Shown here: in pieces, positions 53,441 through 64,000 of the stretch
Layout: every line of letters starts with the position of its first letter
Numbering within the stretch: the stretch's first letter is position 1
Assembly: GCA_947000775.1 (NCBI GenBank)
Contig: CAMQGK010000514.1
Coordinates: 2,702,001 to 2,766,000, forward strand
Reading direction: 5' to 3'
Length of the DNA: 64,000 nt
From: Pterois miles
Lineage: Eukaryota > Chordata > Actinopteri > Perciformes > Scorpaenidae
Made by a program: the position numbers and the translations under genes
Notes under the pieces: model-generated
Seen by the model: only the letters and a program-made list of their open reading frames with translations
What the model was told of the DNA's origin: nothing
Databases searched by the model: none

Positions 53441-56400
53441 CTGACGGGAGAGAGCGATCAAACGTCACCAACGACTCAGTCAGTGCGTTATACGTTAAAT
53501 CATAATAACAGAAATAACTTTACGTGTTGTCTTACGATTGTCAAAGTAAAATCTGTGGAAGTCCATTCCCTCCACCAGATTACCCAGCCCCTCCGGCTCA
53601 AACGAGGTCAGACCCGGGTCGCAGATCTTCCTGTTAAAACGTGCAGGATGAAGTTACAACATCACCTTTAAATATCAGGTTTGTGACTTTCTCATTTCTT
53701 TTGACTCACTATTTTCTCATTTTGACTTAGTTACTCAAAACTTGGTAACTCACAAGTTTGATGTAGTTTCTAATAGTTTTGAGCTTTGAATGATCCTATT
53801 TTATAGATCCTGTATTGAGTCTCTCTTAATGTTTTCTTTAATCTGAATTTGGGAACCACGGCGTCTATGCAGGATGGTGACAGTGAGCAGCAGGATTTTG
53901 GGGGTAAAGCAGAGAAAGATGTCTGACCTGTTAGTAGACTGGCAGGTTGACCAAACATTTAATTTGTCTGGTCATGATGCACTTCACTCTCCCTGTGTAT
54001 CTGGGTTTATATGGTCATACTCTGCCGCTATGTATTCTGACTTGAACTTTCCTGTTTTTTAGATGTTCTTGCTGGTGTGCTTTTTTTGCTCATTGTGTAA
54101 ATGTGAGTCAGACACCAGGGACTCGTTTTGTTGGACTTCTAGCACACTTGTGTTCAGGACGCCTCTCTTTCCCCTTACTGTACTGCATGTCTATGTTCTG
54201 TCATGTATTGTTTGCCTGGCTATAGAGCCAATTGCCCTCCGGGAACAAAAGTAAAGTTGAGACTGATTTAAGTCAAACCTTCAACTATCTCTTTTTTTTT
54301 CTTAGTAACTGAACATTGTGACTCAGTGTCTCATCATTTGACATGACTGATCATGCGTGACTTTCCATCTATCGTCTCTCCTGGCATAAATGGGCTTCCA
54401 TCACTGCAGACACACTTTACCCTCCCATTCCCTCCCTTCACTCAATCTGCCAAAGCATTATTCTTAATTGTGTGCTAGGTAGAGCGACAAGATAAAACAA
54501 TAATTAATAATAATCAGATTAATGGCTCCCTGTGGCTGATGATGGAGGATGGAAATCAAGACTTTTCCTACAAGCTGATGAGAAACAAAGAAAATCTGGA
54601 CTCACGCGTACGCCTCAAAGTCTCCATTGTTGACAGCTTCGATCAGCTGCTCTGTGATCTTTATGATCTCCTGTTTGCGAGCTGCAGAGAAGAAACAAGG
54701 TGATTGTATCCCGTGTGACAACTCAGCCTCGTCATGAAGCCACAGCGATGCTCTCAGAGCTGCTCTGAACTCACGCACAGCCAGGATGAACTCACCTACG
54801 AGCTTGTTACTCATTGTGAGTCCTCCATGCTACTGCACACAGACAAACCTACTTCCATGCAGAAAGTTGTTTCCCTCTCCGTGATCCTCGCCTACATCTC
54901 TGCCTTGTTTTAGATAAATATAAGACGTGTCCTCCTGCTCCGTCTAGACACCGTGTCCCTCTCTACCTCCATCCATCATCCATCGTTTCTCTTGTTCGCA
55001 TGTGAGGCTGCTTGAGCTCATCACGCTATTCTTGTCTCAGCGCTTTAGTTGAGATTTACTGTGTCCTTCTCCCCTCGCTTCCTCCCGACTCTGAGGGAGG
55101 CTTAGCTCGCTCTGATTCACTCTCCCTCTCTCTCTTTATCACTCTATCTGTGTTTTTGTGCATCTATCTATCCTCCACTCTTTCCTCTACCCCTCAATGC
55201 AACAAAATAAGATAAACAAAGGCTCCATTAAGTAAAAGTAGCAGCATCACAGTATTAAAATCATCCACTCAATATTGTATTTAAAGGGTCAGTTCACACA
55301 AACTCCAAAAAAAAAAAAAAAAATCGTACTTAAAGTGACAGTGTGTACGATTTAGCGACATTTAGTGGTGTGACTGCAGGTATCCCTCCGCTCACTCCTC
55401 CCTTTCTGAAGGTACATCATGCTGTTTTGCTTTTTTTTTTTTACAGAAATAAACATGTTCAGTTCATTTTGGCATATCAGGACCGTGTTATCAATACAGA
55501 GTTGAACAACGGACACTTCAAACTGACAGTGAATGCATCTGCTCCATACAGACACGAGATGATGTAAAGCGAAAAGCAAAAGTGCCAATATTTCAGATTT
55601 AAACACAAATCTATAAGGGAAGCGTAACATTAACGAGGCCTTCGCCGTGCAGAGGACGGAGCAGGACTGTGGGAGGAAGCCAGAGAACCCAAAGAAAACC
55701 CACACTAACATGGAAACTCCACACAGAGGAGCCCTACAACAGATTTGAACCTGTGACCTTCATGCTGTGAGGCAACAGTACTAACCACTGCACCACCGTG
55801 CAGCCTGGCTGGAAAACATGAAAACAGTTCAACAAAATTAGTTTGAAAGTTTCTTGTGAGTTTCCAGAAGTGGCCAGTTGTGTCAGACAGAAAGTAGCCT
55901 ACAGCTCACCTTTATGCAGATGAGAAATGGACAACGTGACACTCACAGAGTGCATTGTAGGGCTGCTTACATAGACAGTGAATGGGAAGCATGGAACGGA
56001 CTGACCCTTGGACCATGGACGTAGTGGAAACATGAGCCGCCATTCGCCTCACTCAGAGGTCGTCTTTACCATAATAGTACTACTTTGGTTTTATTTCTTT
56101 TGTGAAGCACTTTGTAGCATTGTCAAGAAAAGTGCTATATACTGTATATATATTAAGGTTATTATCATATTTATTTATTACAAGCCAGAAAGGTTGGGGA
56201 GCAGTGACCCACAGCAGCAAGGACATAATAATAATCAATTCTGTTATCTTTATCTATCCACAGGGCGGCAGCAGAAATACCAGGAAACAGAGATATCGCA
56301 CAACCTGGAGAGATAAAACTGAAGCCAACTACGAGAAAGATTGTCCTGCTGTCCTGTATACCACCAGAGGAAAGAGAGAGAATCGGTTTGGGTTTTAGTA

Positions 56401-59400
56401 ATTTAGGTGAACTGTCTGTACTTTAAAAGTACAGAAATATTATCAGTAAATGTACTTTTTCTTATCATAGTTACTGATACATTGACGTGAAAGTAGCATT
56501 TGGTATACTTAATACTACAGTGTAGAAATGAAAAGCCAAGTAAAAGGCTTGCATTCAAAATTAAAGGCACAATGAGGAGGATTTATCAGCTGAGGTTTCC
56601 AGCTTTGTCTGCTTGGCGATTTTCCTCATTATATTTGCAAGGGGAGGTTTCTGCGCTGTCGGCCATTTTTGTAGCTTCCTCTTGGATTCATACGTACAAT
56701 CTGGCACCTGGTCACTACGTTTTTATAGAGGGTGATGCCCAGAAATGTCCTAAACTAAGCAACATAGCAGAGTCCAGGCAGAGGGCTGCAGGGTCTCTGC
56801 AGATACAGACACCCAACCCAGTCGCCAGAATAAATGGAGGAAACCATGAGATATGTTGAGTGTCAACGTTTCTGAATCAAAGACATGTTTCATAAATAGC
56901 TTTCATATCAGCCTTGTATGACGTTTGCAGAAACACGATGCCACATAGTTAATGTTGTCAACTGATAGCTCAGGTTTAGACAACAAAACTACTTGGTTAG
57001 ACGCAATAACATAACACAACAATCTCACACATCAATGTAATGCAACAGCATAATGTGATAATGTAACGCAAAATATAACACAACCACGTAACCTAGTGTA
57101 ACACAACAATGTAACAAAACAATGTAAAACAACAGCGTAAAATAACAATGTAATACAACAACGTAATGCAACAATGAATCCTGACAATGTAATGCAACGA
57201 CATAACACAACAATGTAACATAACAACGTAATGCAACAACATAATGCAACAATGAAACACAACAACCTAATGCAACAACATAACACAACAATGTAATGCA
57301 ACAACGTAATGCAACAATGTAATGAAACAACGTAACGCAACAACGTAATATAACAATATAATGTAACAATGTATCGCAACAATGTAATGCAACAACATAA
57401 GGCTAAAATGTAACACAACAACATAATCTAACATCTTAACACAACAACTTAACACAACAGTATAACATAGCAATGCAATGCAACAACATAATGCAGCAAT
57501 GTAACGCAAAAACATAATGCAACAACTTAACGCAACAATGTAACACAGCAATGTGACACAACAATGTAATGCAACAGCGTAACATAACAATGTAAGGTAA
57601 CACAAAAGGTAACAACATAAAGCAACAATGTAAGGTAACACAAAAGGTAACAACATAAAGCAACAATGTAAGGCAACAATGTAATGCACCAGCGTACCTA
57701 GCAGATACAAGCTTGCTTGTTATACTCATTATAGCACATAACTTTAAAGAACGGTCACTCGATATAGTGCGCGACATGCTCTGACATTCAACATATTTGG
57801 GGTTTGCAGCAACATTTATTCCTGCCGACTGTGCTGAGACACTTCCACACACTTCTAGTGGGTCTTAAATGATGATTGAGAGATTATTTTCTTATCAGTC
57901 CATACTTTACATAAAGTACAAAAGTATTAGCATCAAAATATACTTAAAGATATTATTATTGCAATAACGTTAATGTTACAGCTGGTAAATATGGGGCTAA
58001 TATTAACTACTTTATATACTGCTGTAATGATACGTCATCATTTATCAGTTGAATCTGCATATGAACTACTAACTGGTAATTTACCTTTCACATCTTCATC
58101 CTCAATAGTGGTGTTGCTGCTGTCAGATGATTCCTGCAGAGACAAAAGTGCTAATTACCAAAAGAATAAAGACGTGCACACACCCACAAGCGCTAATACA
58201 CACACACACAAGTTTGTTCCACCGAATCTACAACATGACTCACTCTTAACACCACGACTTTGCCAAAAATACAGCACAGATACAGCTGTATGTGTGACTC
58301 AAAGGCGCACTGCTGCCTCGCTGTTGACGGACACACACGACTGTACAGCACACAACGTTTTAGCCACTGTTACACACAGTCTGAACGGTGGGATGATGAC
58401 GGTTCAATTTGCTGACACACAGGGATCGCTCAGCCAGTACAGTCAGCAGTGAGCTCCATCTCTCTGAACACAGAGGGGCAGCATAGGACAACCAGACACC
58501 ACCACAGCATCCAGCATCTCACCCTCGCCCATGCATAAATACATACAAGTACACAGAGATACAACAAAATACACCGCTTTTTTTACAGCTTTACCCTTCA
58601 CAGATACGCAGTGAAGACGAGGGTGAGAAATGAGAAAATAAAGGACAAGAAGTGAGGCGATGGAATGAGGGGAGGTGGATGTACCTTGGTCCCATCTATT
58701 GGATTATGGATAACAGTAGTCTGAGGCTCCTGGAGGGAGAATGGAGAGAAAATGGGAGGAGAAATGAATGCAGATAAAGAGAAGCAATAGACAGGGGATG
58801 TTTTATGCTGACAAAATGAAAGGTTGGGAGTCATAAGAGGAAGATTAATAGAGAGCAGGATGCAAGTAATACATGATTAAAGATTAGAAAGAGTTAATGA
58901 TGGAGGATGGTTTAAGAGAAATAAAACCAGCAATGCTAATGATTCAACTCTTTCTCACATATCAGTCACTTTTTATCTCACTTCATATGAATTAAATCAA
59001 TAACAATCACACATACAGTACAGTACTATATATTACAGTGAGCACTGCGCATATTTTTCTTCTTGACAATAAATCCCATAAAAATACCATAACCAACAGT
59101 ATTGTGTATGTATCTCAGCCTGATATCTCTTCTGCCTCTGTGCCATAGACCTCCATTAAAACACATCAGTGAGCCTCACTGTGTCTCTAGGTGACATGTT
59201 CCTTCATCACCATAAACACACACTGTAGTTTATTTAGACTCGATCCCACAACCACCGTCCTGCTGCCACGAGATTAGTTTCCTCAAGAAGGGGGCGTGGT
59301 CATGAGAGTTTACTCTCACTAGAGCACCACCTGAGGATTAATTTACCCCTGAAAATATTTCCCAGCAAAATCACTATTTCCTCCTGTTTGTTTGATAAAC

Positions 59401-62184
59401 CGAGATGGTGACGGCCATAAACCGAGATGGTGACGGATAACGAGATGGTGACGGCATACCGAGATGGTGACGGCATAAACCGAGATGGTGACGGCCATAA
59501 ACCGAGATGGTGACTGCCAGAAACCGAGATGGTGACGGCCAGAAACCGAGATGGTGACTGCCAGAAACCGAGATGGTGACGGCCAGAAACCGAGATGGTG
59601 ACGGCCATAAACCGAGATGGTGACGGCCAGAAACCGAGATGGTGACGGCCAGAAACCGAGATGGTGACGGCCAGAAACCGAGATGGTGACGGCCAGAAAC
59701 CGAGGTGGTGACGGCCAGAAACCGAGATGGTGACGGCCAGAAACTGAGATGGTGACGGCCAGAAACCGAGATGGTGACTGCCAGAAACCGAGATGGTGAC
59801 GGCCATAAACCGAGATGGTGACGGCCAGAAACCGAGATGGTGACTGCCAGAAACCGAGATGGTGACGGCCAGAAACCGAGATGGTGACGGCCAGAAACCG
59901 AGATGGTGACTGCCAGAAACCGAGATGGTGACGGCCATAAACCGAGATGGTGACGGCCAGAAACCGAGATGGTGACGGCCAGAAACCGAGATGGTGACGG
60001 CCATAAACCGAGATGGTGACGGCCAGAAACCGAGATGGTGACGGCCAGAAACCGAGATGGTGACGGCCAGAAACCGAGATGGTGACGGCCAGAAACCGAG
60101 GTGGTGACGGCCAGAAACCGAGATGGTGACGGCCAGAAACCGAGATGGTGACGGCCAGAAACCGAGATGGTGACTGCCACAATTCAAGATGGCAATGGCC
60201 ATACACCAAGATGTTACGGTAATGGCCAAAAACAAAGAAGATGAATGCCATACACCAAGATGGTGACGGCCAAAATTCCAAAATCAAGGATTCAAAATGG
60301 CAGTCCAGAAACCAATGGGTGACTACGACCACTTTTTACATACGTACAGTCTGTGATTGTTGGTTTTGGTCTTTTCATGGGATGACAACAAGAAAAATAC
60401 AGAACACAAAGGCTTGTCCTTTAAATACAATATACAAATCCTATAGACTAGTTTCACTGTATGTAAATATGAAACCTGTGAAAGTGTCTGAGGTCCTGAA
60501 AAATAAAACCCATAAACAACTTCACACAGCACACAAACACTACACTGTGCATCATATCATATATGATATTTAATGAATCTCTCTCTTTGCTTTTGTATAT
60601 TTCAACATCTTACAGGAGTAGTTTGACATTTTTTGTTTTATTTTAATGCTCATTTGCATTCTGGCAGAGTGAGGTGAGAAGATGGATTGTACACTCATGT
60701 TTGTTTTAAAAAAAAAAAAAAAGAGAGAGGGGGGGGGATGAGGTTAGCTTAGCATAAAGACTGGAAAGAAGGGGAACAGCTAGCCTGGCTCTGTAACACC
60801 TCTAAACTAATTACTCTTCACTAATTACATTGGTTTGTTTTATTTTACCCTTATTAGACTTATATTTTAGTATCAAGTTACATAATTCTGTTCAGTAATA
60901 CCTCTGAAACTATAATATGTTGAAAAATGATGCACAACCAAAGAGAGTCCACATGTTTGGAGTGACTTTTTGTTGCTAACTTCCTGTAAAGAGGCAAAGA
61001 GGCATACCTGAACCGAGTGGTAGAGACAAACACTATAGAAGCAAAGAGGTGAAACTGTCGTCTGATGGTGATGCGGTAGCGCTGCTGCTATTTTGGACTG
61101 AAACGCCAGTGAGTCTGTGGATGTATAATTAAGTCCTAAATGTAGTAAAATGAACTACCAGCTGAGTCCAGAGTTATTTTCCTCCATATTGATCATCAGA
61201 CCCTCAGACTGCTCCACCCTGCAGCTCATATCATAAATCTGCTTCTACCAGCTTCCTGCTAGCTGGATGTGGCTGTAATAATGGATCTATTGGCTGTAAT
61301 TCATCACTTTATTATCTAATAATCCACCCATGGGCTGTCTGCTGTCAGCCTGGATTAACGTCTCTGTTCACAAACACCCGGCTATCGGCCAGTAGCTAGC
61401 AGAGCCGGTAGCTAGCAGAGCCGGTAGCTAGCAGAGCTAGTAGCAGGACATCAACAGGATTTAATGGAGTTGGAGCTATTTACTAACAGCACAAGACACA
61501 GTCTCTTCTAGATCCATGGTCTAGACTCTACTGGACTCCATTTTGGATCTCTGACAAGAAAAAGTTTGAGATCGATATCAAAATTTTTCTTCCATTTATG
61601 TCCATCGCTCACTTAATGCTCCTCTGGTAAGCAGGCGGGCAAAAATGTTTAAGTAAATAGTTATAATAGTATGCATATTTAGATTATTTTTATTGGTCAA
61701 CACAGGACATTTCAGTGGAGACATTAAATATGACAATAGAATAGAAATAATTCAGTTTTACTTTAGTACAGCTCTTTGTAATGGGACATTTATTTGGCAT
61801 CCGGTAGTTGATTTCAGTCCAAAATGGCGGACGTGTACCTCTGCTGCTGGGTGCTGGCTCTCACTTCTTTGTTAATAGTCTCCTGGCTCTCGATCCGTAC
61901 TTAATGTACAGACACAAGCGTTGTTGGATGTGTTCATTTAACTCTCTGCAGGAAGGGGAATAACTGCATTCCCCAAACTGTCAAACTACTCCTTAAAACG
62001 CTGCAAACCTTGAATTAACACCGCCATGATGCAACCACACACTTCTCTCATTCACACAGCTACACACTGCATTTTATGAGCAGGCGGACGGACAGACGGA
62101 CACAGAGCTGCATACCAGCGCAGCAGAGGGGATGTTGCCTTTGGGACTGGTGACTATGCTGTTTCTCGTGCTGTTTGTCTGCGG
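53205..62184 (-). CDS. camk2g: Ca2+/calmodulin-dependent protein kinase II gamma, 3' part (linker and association domain)
   Basis: CaMKII assembles 12-14 subunits through its C-terminal association domain. Exons found (5' to 3'): 62184-62116, 58729-58685, 58133-58085, 54681-54606, 53630-53536, 53440-53205 (TGA at 53207-53205). All are GT-AG and in frame. The first three encode variable-linker segments: PQTNSTRNSIVTSPKG..., EPQTTVIHNPIDGTK and ESSDSSNTTIEDEDVK. The last three encode the association domain from ARKQEIIKITEQL through NPHVHMIGDEAACIAYIRLT to the C-terminus CSGAPAAPLQG. LLSKNSKPIHTTILNPHVH and the ending GAPAAPLQ fit gamma rather than delta (SGSPTVPIK) or alpha. The kinase and calmodulin-binding exons are not in this window and should lie beyond 64000. 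Linker exons are usually alternatively spliced. Confidence 0.88.
54606..54681 (-). CDS. camk2g: camk2g exon starting the association domain
   Basis: Encodes (A)RKQEIIKITEQLIEAV and NNGDFEAYA, the first helix of the hub domain. The TTGTTTCTTCTCTGCAG acceptor at 54682 is strong. The donor is GC|GTGAGT. Confidence 0.93.
55660..55805 (+). repeat. Common teleost dispersed repeat, 3' part
   Basis: Blocks 'ctgtgggaggaagccagaga', 'aacccaaagaaaacccacac', 'gatttgaacctgtgacctt' and 'ctaaccactgcaccaccgtg' match the end of 19810-20047. It lies in a camk2g intron. A TTAA-headed repeat start sits close by at 55330. Confidence 0.75.
57005..57700. repeat. 13-bp degenerate minisatellite (caacaacgtaatg)
   Basis: About fifty units of caacaaYRtaayg-type sequence, mostly 13 bp with some slippage. 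It gives long Cys/Leu/Tyr/Val-rich minus-strand ORFs (57025-57852) that share one repeating pattern and are not genes. It lies in the camk2g intron between exons 58133-58085 and 54681-54606. Confidence 0.93.
58685..58729 (-). CDS. camk2g: camk2g variable-linker exon EPQTTVIHN
   Basis: A 45-nt, phase-0 cassette encoding EPQTTVIHNPIDGTK. The human gamma and delta genes have the near-identical EPQTTV(V/I)HN-x-x-DG-x-K exon at this place. It can be included or skipped without a frame change. Confidence 0.92.
59397..60180. repeat. 22-bp minisatellite (cgagatggtgacggccag...), about 35 units
   Basis: The unit is 22 bp, built as ACCGAGATGGTGACGG plus CCAGAA or CCATAA. Three units make 66 nt, so all three minus-strand frames stay open and produce the longest ORFs of the window (311, 329 and 268 aa) with one recurring peptide. 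It lies in the camk2g intron between exons 62184-62116 and 58729-58685. The first units are irregular and the rest are uniform. Confidence 0.95.
60602..60810 (+). repeat. 'Ggttagcttagcataaagac' teleost repeat
   Basis: Contains 'ggagtagtttgacatttt', 'ggttagcttagcataaagac' and 'aacagctagcctggctctgt', interrupted by poly-A and (G)n near 60706-60738. It is the same family as 28620-28870 and 16010-16150. Confidence 0.7.
61388..61446. repeat. 20-bp tandem repeat (ggtagctagcagagcc), 3 units
   Basis: Three adjacent copies of a 20-bp unit containing GGTAGCTAGCAGAGC in a camk2g intron. Confidence 0.85.
62116..62184 (-). CDS. camk2g: camk2g variable-linker exon PQTNSTRNS
   Basis: A 69-nt, phase-0 cassette encoding PQTNSTRNSIVTSPKGN and IPSAAL. 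It resembles the linker exon PQTNSTKNS...SPKG known from human CAMK2D, so this piece alone would not separate gamma from delta. It is the most 5' exon of the gene seen in this window. Confidence 0.88.
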
Positions 62185-64000
62185 CTGTGCAGGAAAACAC
62201 AAAGCGCTACGTTAGTGCTCAGCAGCAACGGTGAGAGGGACCATCTGCTGGTTGTAAAGTGGGTGGTTACTGTGTAAAAATAAAAACAAGTGTAATACAG
62301 GTAAAAAATAGCAGAGATAAGCAGAAGAGTGCTCCAGAGACAAAAATAGTGGGGTGCACTTCAGTCGGAGAGCAGGAAAAAGGTTTCCCCACATTTCTCA
62401 CTGCAGCGTTTCATTAGATAAAAAGCTTTTCTACAATTCATCATTTCTATCTGCAGTAAAGTCCAAAACTATCCCAGTCAGAGATCCAATATTTCAGTCT
62501 GGGCTGTTTTCATTCTCATTGGCTTTTCCTGGCTCTGGATGCTATTTGGCAGATGGCAAATTAAACCAGTGACAGCTGTGCACCTCTGCAACATCTGTCA
62601 GATATACAGAAACATCCATTTAGTCAAACTACATGAGCTCTTCCAGCAGACATTAGCATCTCTTAATGTATCCCCCCCCGACATTTCAGCAGAGGAGGCG
62701 CTTATGAAACAGACCATTCACGTACAGACGCTATATACAGCCAACAACATGCTAAATATATACAGACATCCTGTTTTATAAGGACTCACATCACCACAAC
62801 TCCTCTTCCTCTACAACAGCATGCACAGACACAGAAAGGCAGGCACGACGAGGCGGCTTCATGCAGGAAACTAATTAACTCTGTATGTTTCTGCTGCTTG
62901 TTATGTTTCAATAACAGCGTTGGACTGGAGACAAAATGAAAGAGAAACTAAACTCTGATCATTATGGAGAGAAGATGGAAAAGTGTAGGAGCGAGAAATG
63001 TCTTCAGAGATGATGTAAGAACTTTCAGATATGTCTCACTCTCATTTAAATGCCTGTATTTACTTACAGATGGGCATTAGGCTGATAAATAATCAGCAAA
63101 CTGTTCTCATTCCCGACTCATCAAATACCGCTGTTTGGTAAGCGCCTCTTTGCATCGGAAACCGACGAGCGTAAGCACCCCCCACCACCAACACCACTGT
63201 TTATTTTGAGACGCGAGTCGCTAATCAGTGAAGTTAACATCAACCACAACCATTTCTAAACCCTAACTAAGTGGTTGTATTGCCTAAACTTAACTTCCTG
63301 TGAACACATAAGTTTATTTTGAAAGGACACAATGCATGTAATATTGACACGCTGTCCCTGATACATCCAACAGTAACATTGAAAGTAAGTACGTTCAACG
63401 AGTTGGAAGTGAGAACGGGTTTCCTCTAGTGCCGCTATGAGGTCTGTGGTTTTGATTAAAAAGGCCACAACTATTTGACGAACATGTCTCAAAGCACTAA
63501 AACTGGTTCTGAGGTGCTCTTCTTTCGTAAATATGTGAAAAGGAAGCAGGATAATGCAGTGAATCGCATCTTATGTTGAACAAGGTCACTGAGGAGGACG
63601 ACACTAAACTGAGAGTGTAGACACAGTGGAGGAGCTGCTTTGAGTCGATGTTTCTCTAAAAAACTGTCCGGCTGAACAAGATCAGATGGGCTGAAAAGTG
63701 ACTGACAACAGAAACCACCGAGACTGAAGAATATACAAGTATTTATCTCACATGAGAGTTTCTGTTCGGAGGGGGAGGTGATTTATACTCCTATATCTTT
63801 GTGTTAGGGGAGCACAAAAGACTACAATACCTTTTTAAGAGAAGCAATGCTGTGGGAATTAATAATGATGTTTAATTTCACAGGAAATGGAGGCAAGTGC
63901 TCCGCTTGCACATCAATTACATCCTCCATCTGAGGAGCACAGCTCCACGAGGCTGCCGTTCATTTTCTGAGTCAGTCTGAGTCACCAACCATCACTTTAG
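62185..64000. other. camk2g intron, no exon recognised
   Basis: No kinase, calmodulin-binding or further linker exon was recognised on the minus strand up to the window edge. Short ORFs (62354-62572, 62539-62781, 63256-63492) have no similarity. A stretch near 63210-63300 resembles the 91-bp repeat word 'aaaccctaactaagtggt'. Confidence 0.55.

Noticed and set aside
57025..57852. Cys/Leu/Tyr-rich minus-strand ORFs of 114-147 aa resembling membrane proteins
   Set aside because: Produced by the 13-bp degenerate array; several frames give the same composition.
59300..60332. Three overlapping minus-strand ORFs of 268-329 aa with a recurring peptide
   Set aside because: They come entirely from the 22-bp tandem repeat read in three frames. 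No splice context, start context or similarity outside the repeat.

Overview
This window is from a vertebrate nuclear genome, almost certainly a teleost fish and probably a percomorph. Three intron-rich genes have GT-AG exons that splice into vertebrate proteins. The intergenic and intronic DNA is AT-rich and packed with fish-type dispersed repeats, tRNA-derived SINEs and minisatellites. The best-conserved pair, PARG and OGDHL, are also neighbours in human (10q11.23), which supports the ogdhl assignment over its paralogue ogdh. Species was not determined.

Layout. 1-1730: repeat-rich flank. 1739-12540 (+): a PARG (poly(ADP-ribose) glycohydrolase) gene with an ISRE-containing promoter, two probable untranslated exons and 15 coding exons that splice to 593 aa. 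Five tandem arrays sit in its introns, one of which repeats the end of exon 6 together with its splice donor 22 times. 12541-15360: tail-to-tail spacer with opposed poly(A) signals. 17418-42082 (-): complete ogdhl, 22 coding exons, 1022 aa, with a mitochondrial presequence and ThDP motif. Its likely untranslated first exon and CpG-rich promoter, with a perfect CRE, lie at 45160-45540. 45540-52200: AT-rich intergenic DNA. 53205-62184 (-): the 3' part of a CaMKII gene, best matched to camk2g, with variable-linker exons and the whole association domain. The kinase-domain exons lie beyond the right edge.

How the genes relate. They do not form an operon or a known shared pathway: PARG removes poly(ADP-ribose), OGDHL is an E1 of the mitochondrial 2-oxoglutarate dehydrogenase complex, and CaMKII is a Ca2+/calmodulin kinase. 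I found no prokaryote-style system, CRISPR array, intact transposase or clear viral gene. The points most worth following are: the interferon-type promoter on a short PARG whose tyrosine-clasp position is Phe; the 22-copy splice-donor minisatellite; an OGDHL that carries only the exon version lacking the DADLD calcium motif; a filled/empty SINE insertion pair; and a TTAA-flanked repeat family.

Method limits: exon borders were placed by eye from splice consensus, reading-frame continuity and remembered family alignments. Repeat borders are approximate. No expression or database evidence was available.
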